NCBI GenBank assembly: GCA_900770325.1
Contig: CAAGKE010000019.1
Location: 1-34,322 of the forward strand
Reading direction: 5' to 3'
DNA: 34,322 nucleotides
DNA from: Lachnospiraceae bacterium
GTDB lineage: Bacteria > Bacillota > Clostridia > Lachnospirales > Lachnospiraceae
In this document: one piece after another, positions 8,713-16,987 of the stretch
Layout of the letters: each line of letters starts with the position of its first letter
How positions within the stretch are numbered: the stretch's first letter is position 1
Position numbers and translations under genes: made by a program
Notes under the pieces: generated by a model
Told to the model about the DNA's origin: nothing
Seen by the model: only the letters and a program-made list of their open reading frames with translations
The model's database searches: none

Positions 8713-10074
8713 CTATTCGTGCAATCTCCCGCGCTGACGCAGGAACTGTTCCACAACATCCGCCATCACAATGGATTCCTCGGCTGTGAGCTTGTAGTCG
8801 TGATCGGACTGGTGATTGATCTTCCTGACGAAATCCGCAATCTCGTATCGGAATCCTTCGCCCTGAAATACCGGTTCAAAGTGATCGATCTTACCTGGAT
8901 CCTCATAGCGGATGTCAAAACTTTTTGTGAGCCACCAGGGGGACGGTGCGACAATGTATCCCTTCGTTCCGGCGATCACAAGTTCACCATCGGACTTCAC
9001 ACCAACGCCGGAATTGGCAGTCGCAAAACCACCGGGGAAGGTCATCTGGATTTTTGTGTACATGTCCAGACCCTTCTCATCATCGATACAGCTGATCTGA
9101 ATGCTGTTGTAGTGGGTGCCAAAGAGTTTGATGATCGGCAGCAGGCAATAGTTTCCGTTTTCCAGAAAGGCTCCGCCGTAATCGAGGTCTGTCATTTCTC
9201 TGGATTTCGGATCTGCAAGGCGCGTATAAGTTGCCTCGACATCGCGGATTTCGCCGATTTGGCCGCTTTTTGCAACGTTGATGAGCTGCTGAAAGCCGGG
9301 ACAGTAGGCGGTCTTGATCCCTTCCATCAGCACTGTGTCATTATTCCGGGCGATAGAATACAGCTCCTCACTTTCCTTTCGTGTAAAGGTGAGGGGCTTT
9401 TCGCTCAGTACGTGCTTCTCGTGATTCAGCGCAGCTTTGGCATACTGATAATGCGTTCCGTTGGGAGATGCAATATAAACGGCATCGACAGTATCCAGAA
9501 AGGCATTGAAATCGTGCTGCTCAACCGGAAGCTGAGTGCGCTCTTTGAAGCTTTTAATGGACTGAGCAGTGTCGGGATTTTCATCGGGATTGAAGGAATT
9601 TACGACTTCTGCGCCGCTGACGTACTTGGATTCCTCAAAAAAACGGGGAGCGATTCGTCCTGTTCCGATGATTCCGATATTGATCAAACGGCGGCTGCTG
9701 TTGCGCTTCTGCGTGCTGGAAATGCCGGGCGTGCGGGGGAGATAGACGACCTTGCAGAATGAATTGAGATAATCGAAATGCCCGGTCCAATCAGATCCGA
9801 CGGTGAAAATGTCAATACCGTATTTCTGGATGTCTTCTATCTTCTGTCCGTCGTGATCCTCCACGATGATCATATCTGCAAAACCGGTCTTCCTGACATT
9901 TTCAATTCGGGTCATGATCGGATCGACGAGATTCACTTTTCCACGTGCTTCATCGAAGTGTTCGGTGGTGACACCGACGATCAGATAATCGCCAAGCTCC
10001 TTGGCGTGTTTAAGCAGGTTGTAATGGCCTTCGTGGAACAGGTCAAAGCTGCCATAGGTAATGACTTTGGTCAT
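8713..10074 (-). CDS. Fusion: glycerol-3-phosphate cytidylyltransferase-like domain + Gfo/Idh/MocA oxidoreductase
   Basis: Residues 1-125 form a TagD/CCT-type nucleotidyltransferase: YGSFDLFHEGH at 7-17 carries the HxGH catalytic motif, and RTPGISST at 114-121 matches the nucleotide-binding signature region. Residues from about 131 to 453 form a Gfo/Idh/MocA NAD(P)-dependent oxidoreductase: NIGIIGTGRIAPRF for dinucleotide binding, SEKPL, ATYTRLADP and PSPWWLTKSFDIRYEDP. By analogy with TarIJ/Bcs1, where a cytidylyltransferase and a reductase make CDP-ribitol, one plausible role is reducing a keto-sugar phosphate and activating the product with CTP; this is inference. Its ATG has AAGGTG upstream. 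The gene probably forms a two-gene operon with the next minus-strand gene, 20 bases away. Confidence 0.9.
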   Translation of the reverse strand: MTKVITYGSFDLFHEGHYNLLKHAKELGDYLIVGVTTEHFDEARGKVNLVDPIMTRIENVRKTGFADMIIVEDHDGQKIEDIQKYGIDIFTVGSDWTGHFDYLNSFCKVVYLPRTPGISSTQKRNSSRRLINIGIIGTGRIAPRFFEESKYVSGAEVVNSFNPDENPDTAQSIKSFKERTQLPVEQHDFNAFLDTVDAVYIASPNGTHYQYAKAALNHEKHVLSEKPLTFTRKESEELYSIARNNDTVLMEGIKTAYCPGFQQLINVAKSGQIGEIRDVEATYTRLADPKSREMTDLDYGGAFLENGNYCLLPIIKLFGTHYNSIQISCIDDEKGLDMYTKIQMTFPGGFATANSGVGVKSDGELVIAGTKGYIVAPSPWWLTKSFDIRYEDPGKIDHFEPVFQGEGFRYEIADFVRKINHQSDHDYKLTAEESIVMADVVEQFLRQRGRLHE

Positions 10075-10208
10075 GCGAGAAGCACCTTAGAAAGAGCCGA
10101 TAAAAGTTGACAAAACCAACATTTATAATGTCGACGATCACGGCGATATTATAAGATCAGTCGGGATAAGGAGAGCTTGGAATCACTAGATCCTGTGTGT
10201 GATGAGCC

Positions 10209-10562
10209 ATGAGAAAAGACTACCGACTGATTAATGAGGCTCTGAATGTCGATAATGTAATTGCATGATACCTGTGGCAAGGGGTTGATGAAAACGGGAT
10301 GATAGCTCGTTATTGTTGGTATAAAGGATCAATTTTAGTGCCTTCACCATGGTGGCTTATGTATAAGCTCGATGTGAGTTCAGAAGATCCGATGAATGTG
10401 AATCACTACGAACTGGTGTCTTAAGACAATGGGTCCCGGTATGAAATCGCGGATTTTGCAAAGAACAATTTCAGAGATGACCGGAATTATCGGCTGATGG
10501 TAGAAGAAGCAATTGTGATGGAAGATGTCATGGGGTGGTTTTATAGAAAAGGGGAAAATTAA
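10209..10562 (+). pseudogene. Decayed C-terminus of a Gfo/Idh/MocA oxidoreductase
   Basis: One frame from 10326 to the TAA at 10560 reads VPSPWWLMYKLDVSSEDP, then NHYELVS, an in-frame stop, GSRYEIADFAKNN, and VEEAIVMEDVMGWF. This matches, in order, the end of both intact oxidoreductase domains in this window (PSPWWLTKSFDIRYEDP, RYEIADFVRK, AEESIVMADVVEQF in the neighbour). The same frame is open upstream to an ATG at 10209, apart from a TGA, but I see no homology there. The N-terminal nucleotide-binding half is missing and two internal stops are present. The last codon overlaps the start of the next gene. It fills most of the 487-base gap between the divergent genes and probably marks an old recombination point. 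Confidence 0.85.
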
Positions 10563-11797
10563 TGGACGATTCTGAAAAAAAATATATCGTTAAAAGAAAA
10601 GCTAAGGCAGCTATCCAAAGTATCCCTTTTTATTTATTTCGGATATTTCCAATTAAAAGGAACAAGATTGTTTTTACTACCATTGAGGGAACAACTGGCT
10701 TTACCTGTAACCCCAAGTACATCGCGAAGGAATTGATTAGGAGGGAACAAAACGGTGCAGATTACGCACTGGTGTGGCTTGTCGATGACGTGACAAAGAA
10801 GTTCCCTCCGGGGATAAAGGTCGTTAAGAACACACTATTCAATCGTGCTTATCAACTTACTACAGCAAAGATATGGATTGATAACAGCAGAAAGCAGTTG
10901 GAGGTTCGTAAAAGAAGAGGAACCACATATATACAGACGTGGCATGCTAATCTCGGATTTAAGCCAACGGGATTTGATAGAGGAAAATCTTTTTCGGAAA
11001 TAGCTAGACTTGTGACACAACATGATTCAGATATGATTGATTATGTGCTATCTGATTCTGAATGGTATGAAAAACAAGCACCCAGCGGATTTCTTTACCA
11101 TGGGCCAATGGTTCGCTTTGGAAGCCCACGCTGTGATATTTTGGTTGATAAAAAAAGCGGATCGAACGGGGATTATTATGTATCAGTGCGAAGAAAATAT
11201 GGCTTGCCTGCAGATGCAAAGATATTGATCTATATCCCTACATTTCGAGGCGGAAGTCAGGGAACGGAGAGAAAAATTGACAAAGAGGATCATTTCCCTG
11301 ATTTCCAAAGATTACGCACGGCATTGGAAAAACGGTTTGGTGGAAAATGGGTCATTTTTCTTCGCCTTCATCCGCAGCTGACAGCAAGACGTATCGCGAG
11401 CGGAATACATGAAGAAGGAATTTATGATGTTAGTTTGGTGGATGATCTGTATGAAATTCTGGCTGGCTGCGATGCTGCAATGAGTGATTATTCCAGTGCG
11501 GCATTTGATGCTGCAATAGGCCATATGCCGGTTTTTTTATATGCGGATGATCTGGAAGAGTACCAGGAAGAAAGAGGAAAATTATTATGGGATCTGCGTA
11601 GACTTCCATTTCCGCTGGCAATTAATGATGCTGAACTCGAAAAAAATATACTGGGTTTTAATGAACAAAAATACATCAGAGAATGGAATGAGTTTGCTGA
11701 TAAGATCAAATTGACGGAAGATGGCTATGCCTCATCAAGAACTGCAGATCTGATCGATAAACTAATCAATTCGGACAGATCATCGGTGAGATCGTGA
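10562..11797 (+). CDS. CDP-glycerol:polyglycerophosphate glycerophosphotransferase (TagB/TagF family)
   Basis: Transfers glycerol-phosphate or another phospho-alditol from its CDP donor to an acceptor glycan, usually at the cytosolic membrane face. The 411-residue protein is the single-domain form of the family (PF04464): RNKIVFTTIEGTTGFTCNPK near residue 33, a TWHANLGFKPTGFD block typical of TagB/TagF where the acceptor-site histidine occurs (TYIQTWHAN near residue 122), IYIPTFRGG near 222, LRLHPQL near 266, and DVSLVDDLYEIL followed by SDYSSAAFDAA near 305-315, corresponding to the donor-binding region. AAGGGG precedes the ATG, which overlaps the stop of the upstream pseudogene. It opens the AT-richer cassette. 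Confidence 0.92.
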   Translation: MDDSEKKYIVKRKAKAAIQSIPFYLFRIFPIKRNKIVFTTIEGTTGFTCNPKYIAKELIRREQNGADYALVWLVDDVTKKFPPGIKVVKNTLFNRAYQLTTAKIWIDNSRKQLEVRKRRGTTYIQTWHANLGFKPTGFDRGKSFSEIARLVTQHDSDMIDYVLSDSEWYEKQAPSGFLYHGPMVRFGSPRCDILVDKKSGSNGDYYVSVRRKYGLPADAKILIYIPTFRGGSQGTERKIDKEDHFPDFQRLRTALEKRFGGKWVIFLRLHPQLTARRIASGIHEEGIYDVSLVDDLYEILAGCDAAMSDYSSAAFDAAIGHMPVFLYADDLEEYQEERGKLLWDLRRLPFPLAINDAELEKNILGFNEQKYIREWNEFADKIKLTEDGYASSRTADLIDKLINSDRSSVRS

Positions 11798-11888
11798 ATT
11801 TCGATTTTGAACAATCTGAAGAACAGAACCTTGCGTAGCGAAAGTCACTATTTTATATAAAGAATGATTAAATGTGAGGATGACAGAA

Positions 11889-12620
11889 ATGCATTATGGA
11901 TTGATTCTTGCTGGCGGTGTCGGGCAGCGAATGCGAACATCAGGATTACCCAAGCAGTTTCTTGAAGTGTTTGGGAAGCCAATTATTGTATATACTATCG
12001 AAAAATTTGAAAAGTGCAGTGAAATTGATCGCATTGTGGTGGTATGCAATGCGGCTTGGCTTGACCATATGAAGGATATCGTCTTTCAATATCGTTTATC
12101 AAAGGTGATTGATATTGTAGCTGGTGGAAGAGACAGGCAGTCGAGCATAAAGGAAGGATTAGCAGCCATCAGGAATAACGGGGGAAATAAAGAAGATACG
12201 ATCGTTATTCATGATGGAGTAAGGCCGCTGGTTCAGGACGCCACGATTTGTGAAAACATCAGGGTGGCAGAACAGTATGGTGGTGCGATGACAGTCAGAC
12301 CAGTTGTTGAATCTGTAGTAGTCACGGGCTCATCTGAGGTGGCGGAGTTTGAAAACTTTAAGAGCAGGAAGGATACTTATAGTTTAACTTCACCTCAGGC
12401 ATTTAGTCTGGGGACCCTTGAGAAAATATACAGAGATATTGCAGATAAGGAAACGCCATATCCGCTTCTGGATTCAGCATTGGTATACACTTTTCTGGGA
12501 AATAATATTCATATGGTTATTGAAAATAATAATAACATTAAAATAACAACGCCTGAAGATTATTACATATTGAAAGCAATGTTAGAACTTGAAGAGAATA
12601 GGTATGTATTCGGATTATAA
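11889..12620 (+). CDS. IspD/TarI-family cytidylyltransferase
   Basis: CTP-dependent cytidylyltransferase making a CDP-activated alcohol. Motifs include LAGGVGQRM at residues 7-15, PKQF at 21-24, GGRDRQSS, VIHDGVRPLV and a C-terminal NNNIKITTPEDYYI. The family contains IspD (isoprenoid synthesis) and TarI/Bcs1 (CDP-ribitol). The location beside a TagB/TagF transferase and an SDR dehydrogenase, with no ispF, favours a TarI-like role, but sequence alone does not settle this. GTG 11874 and ATG 11880 are also in frame; ATG 11889 is chosen because GTGAGGA sits about eight bases upstream and the protein then starts at the canonical MHYGLILAGG. A weak promoter (TTGCGT, 17-base spacer, TATATA) may lie at about 11831-11859. 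Confidence 0.88.
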   Translation: MHYGLILAGGVGQRMRTSGLPKQFLEVFGKPIIVYTIEKFEKCSEIDRIVVVCNAAWLDHMKDIVFQYRLSKVIDIVAGGRDRQSSIKEGLAAIRNNGGNKEDTIVIHDGVRPLVQDATICENIRVAEQYGGAMTVRPVVESVVVTGSSEVAEFENFKSRKDTYSLTSPQAFSLGTLEKIYRDIADKETPYPLLDSALVYTFLGNNIHMVIENNNNIKITTPEDYYILKAMLELEENRYVFGL

Positions 12621-12650
12621 TTCAGTATGATGAGAAAGAGGTGATTTCAT

Positions 12651-13673
12651 TTGGAAAAAAGAGATCTGGATATAATTTGTCATAGTGCTGTCAATTGGCA
12701 TATGTATGAAAACAGCACTGTATTGATAACAGGTGCAACCGGAAGACTGGGACGATATATTGTTGAAACCTTAACGGATGTTGATTTGAAGTATAACCTG
12801 AATATGCGGATTATTGGACTCGCCAGAAGTGAGGAAAAGGCAAAGTCTGTGTTTCAGGATATTTTAAAATTTCCAAATGTATCCATACTGTATCAGGACA
12901 TCAACGAGCCGATTTCATATGATGAAAATATCGACTATATATTCCATACGGCAGGCCCGGCAGCACCAATGGATTTTAAGCATAATCCAGCAGAAACGCT
13001 GTGGGCACATGTAAATGGCACGCACAATGTTTTGGAATGTGCAAGAATGCATCGTACAAAGAGAGTATTTTATATTTCTACCGTTGAGGTATATGGAGAC
13101 TGGCAAAGCGATGCAACAATAAGAGAAGAGGATATGGGTATCATGCGTCAGTTAAATAGTCGTGCATGTTATCCGGAAGCGAAAAGACTGTGCGAAACCA
13201 TGCTTGCCACCTATAAAGAAGAATATGGTCAGTCATATTGTGGAGTGCGATTATGCCATACTTTGGGACCTGGGATCTCGCTTCATGATGGCAGAGCTTT
13301 TGCTGAGTTTATGGATTGCGTGATCCACAATAGAAATATCGTCCTGCATTCCGATGGAAGCGCAATGCGTACCTATACGTATACTCCGGATGCTGTGAAC
13401 GCCATGTTTTTGGTGATGGATAAAGGGCAGGATATGCTTTATAACGTAGCCGCCAACGAAAATCTCATCAGCATACGGGATCTTGCAAATCTCATGCCAA
13501 CGTTATTGCCAAATCGAAATACAAAAGTTGTATTTTCTGAAGAAACGGCAAAACTCCCTTATCTACCGTTTAAACTGGCAATCATGGACACGTCCAAAAT
13601 ACGTGCACTTGGGTGGAAACCGCAGGTGGATTTGAAACATATGTTTCAATGGACGATGGAAACGATGATGTAA
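12651..13673 (+). CDS. NAD(P)-dependent extended SDR epimerase/dehydratase
   Basis: A 340-residue Rossmann-fold sugar-nucleotide or polyol-modifying enzyme. The N-terminal glycine motif VLITGATGRLG lies near residue 24, HTAGPAAP near 100, the catalytic Ser/Thr in YISTVEVYGDW, and the YxxxK pair in CYPEAKR near residue 179. The order of elements is that of UDP-glucose 4-epimerase-like proteins. It starts at TTG 12651, with AGAGGTGAT upstream, since no ATG is suitably placed before the Rossmann motif. It follows the cytidylyltransferase by 30 bases. In many Gram-positive surface-glycan loci an IspD/TarI-like enzyme is paired with an SDR reductase, so it may reduce or epimerise the group that is CDP-activated (inference). 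Confidence 0.88.
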   Translation: MEKRDLDIICHSAVNWHMYENSTVLITGATGRLGRYIVETLTDVDLKYNLNMRIIGLARSEEKAKSVFQDILKFPNVSILYQDINEPISYDENIDYIFHTAGPAAPMDFKHNPAETLWAHVNGTHNVLECARMHRTKRVFYISTVEVYGDWQSDATIREEDMGIMRQLNSRACYPEAKRLCETMLATYKEEYGQSYCGVRLCHTLGPGISLHDGRAFAEFMDCVIHNRNIVLHSDGSAMRTYTYTPDAVNAMFLVMDKGQDMLYNVAANENLISIRDLANLMPTLLPNRNTKVVFSEETAKLPYLPFKLAIMDTSKIRALGWKPQVDLKHMFQWTMETMM

Positions 13674-13691
13674 TTACGGAGCTGATTCATA

Positions 13692-14816
13692 ATGAAGAAA
13701 AGAATATGCATTTTTTCATTTTACAATCATTATGGATACGTAGAAAAATACGTGCTTTATTTGCTTCGTGAATTATCTAATGTGTGTGAAAATATAATAT
13801 TTGTAGTAAATGGTACGATTACAGATAAAAGCAAAGAAAAAGTTGAAGAACTAACTGATAATGTCGTAATACGCCCAAATTATGGATTTGATGCAGGTGC
13901 ATATAAACAGATTCTAACAGGGGAATTATCTGATTGTCTAACTAAATATGATGAGTTGATACTGTGCAACGATACATTTTGGGGACCGTTTATTCCCTTT
14001 AAAAGCATATTTGAAGAAATGGAACAAAAAAAATGTGATTTTTGGGGATTTTGTGACTGCACCAATAATTACTGTGACTATATTTTGTCTTTCTTTCTTG
14101 TTTTTAGAGAAAAAATAGTAAAGAAAAATATTTTACAAAATTATTTTGACAAATACATTAATGATAAAACTACAGATATTCATTATGCATATTGCGAATT
14201 TGAAACCGGTCTATATGATTTTTTATTAAATAATGGATATGCTTCAGGTGTATACACAAATATAGATAATCTAAATATTTATAAAGAATCAGATACACTT
14301 TTGTATAAATGCAAACTGCCAATATTAAAGAGAAAAATATTCAATAAAAAATATTTCAACAAGAATAAAATAGAGGCTTCACTTACATATTTAAAAAGAT
14401 ACACAAAATATAATTTAGACTATATTCTAGAAGATGTTGCAGACAACTATAATATTTCGCCAACTGAATTTTATGCAAGCACAGACTTTACTGATAGCGG
14501 AAAATATGCAAAGTGCTTTGAATCTCGTCATACTGAAAATCAACTCAGAGAATTTGTAAATTCCGGTGATCAATTATATGTCTATGGAGCGGGTGTTATT
14601 GCTTGCCGATTTTATTGGAAATATCTAAGGAATATGGGAAACTTTATTGGATTTGTCGTTTCTGATGATCAGATGGTGAATCAACACTCATTTTTGGGGG
14701 AACCTTTATATCATTTATCTGAGATTAATATTGAGAATAAGGAAGTAGTAGTAGCAATTGAAAGGTTTGAATTAATAATTAAAAATGTAGAGAAATCAAA
14801 CTACATACTAATATAA
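13692..14816 (+). CDS. RgpF-like glycosyltransferase with C-terminal Rossmann-like module
   Basis: Residues 1-250 resemble the rhamnan synthesis protein F family (PF05045): ICIFSFYNHYGYVEKYV at the start, NVVIRPNYGFDAGAYK near 57-72, ELILCNDTFWGPF near 90-102 and CDFWGFCD. These enzymes act in rhamnose-glucose polysaccharide assembly. From about residue 293 to the end is a partial Rossmann-like module (QLYVYGAGVIACRFYWKYL, GFVVSDD), the first of eight copies in the cluster. GGAG precedes the ATG. The gene is very rich in A and T (runs of Lys, Asn, Ile and Tyr codons) compared with the flanking blocks, pointing to separate acquisition. The sugar and acceptor are unknown. Confidence 0.8.
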   Translation: MKKRICIFSFYNHYGYVEKYVLYLLRELSNVCENIIFVVNGTITDKSKEKVEELTDNVVIRPNYGFDAGAYKQILTGELSDCLTKYDELILCNDTFWGPFIPFKSIFEEMEQKKCDFWGFCDCTNNYCDYILSFFLVFREKIVKKNILQNYFDKYINDKTTDIHYAYCEFETGLYDFLLNNGYASGVYTNIDNLNIYKESDTLLYKCKLPILKRKIFNKKYFNKNKIEASLTYLKRYTKYNLDYILEDVADNYNISPTEFYASTDFTDSGKYAKCFESRHTENQLREFVNSGDQLYVYGAGVIACRFYWKYLRNMGNFIGFVVSDDQMVNQHSFLGEPLYHLSEINIENKEVVVAIERFELIIKNVEKSNYILI

Positions 14817-15024
14817 GCTGTTTACAATATTTGCTTTTATACATTGCATTTCCGAAAGCGATTACAAAAAACCGAATCCTTTTATAATAAATATAGCAGG
14901 CCAAGACAGTAGAATTATTTATAGATAATAATAATCTTTTAGTTTAAGCCAATATTGATATATTTGAAACAAATATTAATAAAACATACCGAGTGATCAA
15001 ATCGAACTTTGGGGAGATCCTTTC

Positions 15025-16422
15025 TTGAAGATAATAATTTTTGGAACAGGAGTTGTATATAGAAGATATGCTACAATATTAAGAGCACAGTGTGACATTC
15101 TGGCATTTATCGACAATAATGAGCATATTAACCAAGGAGAGACATATATTGATGGATACCGTGTTTGCAAACCGAAAGAAATCGCTAATTTTGAATATGA
15201 TAAAGTTGTAATAGCAAGTACATATATGGCTGAAATGCATCAACAATTATTATCTTTAGGAGTCTCTGAAGATAAGATTATTTCTTCTGAAAGATTGGTG
15301 AGCTTTTTTAATAGGGGGCAAATTGAAGAAATTTCGGCAAGAAAAAATGATATTTTTTTAAAAAATAAAATAATCATTATAACATATTCGCTGGACTATG
15401 ATGGAGGATCGATGGCAGCGATTTATGCAGCATATGCCTTAAATATGTTGGGCTTTGATGTTACTATTGGTGCTCCGAGAATTGAACAAAAAATAAGAAA
15501 CAAATTGTATTCAGATGGCATATCACAAGTTATTATGCCTGGTGTTTTTTATCCGGGCGAATACGAAAAAAAATATTTACTTAAATATCAAATTGTGATT
15601 GTCAATGTATATCAAAACCTTCCAATTTTAACAAGCATAGCAAAAAACATAAAATGTATTTGGTGGATTCATGAGTGCAAATCTTTAATTGGACAATATT
15701 ATAGTGAATATCAGAATTTGAATATGGATTCGTTGAAATATGTTGATATTTATGCTGTAAGTAATGTGGCAAAAAGAGATCTTCTTGATTACTATCCGAG
15801 GCTAAATATAGACATTCTACCATGTGGAATCCCTGATCTTTTTATAAAGCAGAAAAAAACTGCCGATCATATAGTTTTTGCTATTATTGGTGCGGTTAGC
15901 CCGATTAAAGGGCAGGACATAATGATTGACGCTATAAAGATATTTAATAAGGCTTCATATATAAAGAATACTGCGCAATTTGTTTTTATTGGTGACGTTA
16001 AAAATACATCATTCTCCAGGAAGGTAAAGGCAGAGTCAAAGTCTATAGATAATGTAAATTTCATCGGTAAACTGAGTAGAAGTCAAATGATAGAGCAATA
16101 CAATAACATTGATGTTGTTGTTTGCTCATCAAGAGAGGAAACATTGTCATTAGTCATTGTGGAAGGAATGATGCTTGGAAAAATCTGCATTGCACCAGAT
16201 AAGGCCGGTGTTTCTGATTATATGACACATGGAGTAGATGGTTTCGTTTATACGGCCGGCGATGTAGAAGAACTGGCAAATATTTTGATCAGTGTAGCTA
16301 AGAACTACAGATATATGACTGATATACGTAAAAATGCAAGAAAGAATTATTTAAAAAATTTTTCGATGGATTGCTTTGCGAATAAACTAGAAGAAGTCAT
16401 TTCCAAAAATTTAAGAATATAA
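15025..16422 (+). CDS. GT4-family glycosyltransferase with N-terminal Rossmann-like module
   Basis: Residues 1-95 are the recurring Rossmann-like module (KIIIFGTGVVYRRYATIL, LAFIDNN, DKVVIASTYMAEMHQQLLSL). Residues about 115-465 form a GT-B glycosyltransferase of family 4: IIIITYSLDYDGGSMAAIYA at the acceptor-side Rossmann fold, VSPIKGQDIMIDA near residue 292, and a C-terminal SSREETLSLVIVEGMMLGK, the E-x7-E donor-binding motif. The start is TTG 15025 with GGGGAGA upstream; there is no nearby ATG ahead of the glycine motif. The 208 bases before it are AT-rich and show no gene. It is strongly AT-biased like its upstream neighbour. Confidence 0.85.
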   Translation: MKIIIFGTGVVYRRYATILRAQCDILAFIDNNEHINQGETYIDGYRVCKPKEIANFEYDKVVIASTYMAEMHQQLLSLGVSEDKIISSERLVSFFNRGQIEEISARKNDIFLKNKIIIITYSLDYDGGSMAAIYAAYALNMLGFDVTIGAPRIEQKIRNKLYSDGISQVIMPGVFYPGEYEKKYLLKYQIVIVNVYQNLPILTSIAKNIKCIWWIHECKSLIGQYYSEYQNLNMDSLKYVDIYAVSNVAKRDLLDYYPRLNIDILPCGIPDLFIKQKKTADHIVFAIIGAVSPIKGQDIMIDAIKIFNKASYIKNTAQFVFIGDVKNTSFSRKVKAESKSIDNVNFIGKLSRSQMIEQYNNIDVVVCSSREETLSLVIVEGMMLGKICIAPDKAGVSDYMTHGVDGFVYTAGDVEELANILISVAKNYRYMTDIRKNARKNYLKNFSMDCFANKLEEVISKNLRI

Positions 16423-16598
16423 GTTATACCAACGACACGTAGACAATGCTTGTTAAGCGTCTGAATTATTGAATTATCGAGGCTCAATGCTATTTTCATT
16501 GTGGAAAACTTAGTCCCTTGAAGATAGTGACCGGTCGATATTGAATATTATTTCATTCGCATGGAATAAAATTATCAATTAATTCTTTGGCGATATGA

Positions 16599-16958
16599 CT
16601 TGTCGAAACATTATTGGTTGGAATAAATAAAGATACTGATCTGATTCCAGACGTACATGTTCTCTATCGAATGCCTTTATTAGAAGATAAAAAGGCTCTT
16701 GTATATGGAACTGGGATTAGAGGTAAAAAATTTATTGAACAGTTAATCTGAGATGAAAAAAATAATATCGTTGCAGTTTTGGATAAAGACAAAAGCAAAG
16801 CTTAAATCTGTGGAATGAGAATTTTTACTCCGGATTACGCTTTAAAACTTCAATATGATTATATTTCAATTGAAATTGCAGATCAAATATCAGCAAGATC
16901 TGTACAGAATAAATTAATTGAAATGGGAATAGAGGAATCAAGGATTTTTATTAATTAG
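16599..16958 (+). pseudogene. Remnant of a Rossmann-like GxG module protein
   Basis: One frame reads LLEDKKALVYGTGIRGKKF, then IEQLI and a TGA stop (16749-16751), NNIVAVLDKDKSKA and a TAA stop (16803-16805), GMRIFTPDYAL, IEIADQISARSVQNKLIEMG and a final TAG at 16956. This is the same module as in the seven intact proteins here: glycine motif, a second strand ending in Asp (VAVLDKD), and the terminal LxxMGI pattern. Two in-frame stops and the absence of any catalytic domain mark it as decayed; the fused enzyme has been lost. The 565-base gap between the flanking genes holds only this; 16423-16598 shows nothing recognisable. Confidence 0.85.
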
Positions 16959-16987
16959 ATTACAGTGCTATTTTACATATTCTACCC

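Noticed and set aside
8680..9762. 360-codon open frame antisense to the cytidylyltransferase-oxidoreductase fusion
   Set aside because: The sense frame has clear catalytic motifs throughout. The antisense product has no recognisable domain.
10096..10103. Perfect GCCGATAA, a sigma-28 -10 sequence, reading toward the TagF-like gene
   Set aside because: No TAAA-like -35 lies 15 bases upstream (GAGA there), and the downstream DNA is a pseudogene.
10107..10128. TTGACA followed by TATAAT on the plus strand
   Set aside because: The spacer is only about 11 bases, far from the 16-18 needed for a sigma-70 promoter.
10209..16958. Possible stop-codon recoding, since both remnants contain an in-frame TGA within conserved frames
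   Set aside because: Each remnant also has an in-frame TAA and lacks the rest of its protein. No recoding signal is visible, and intact genes here end with TGA normally. Decay is simpler.
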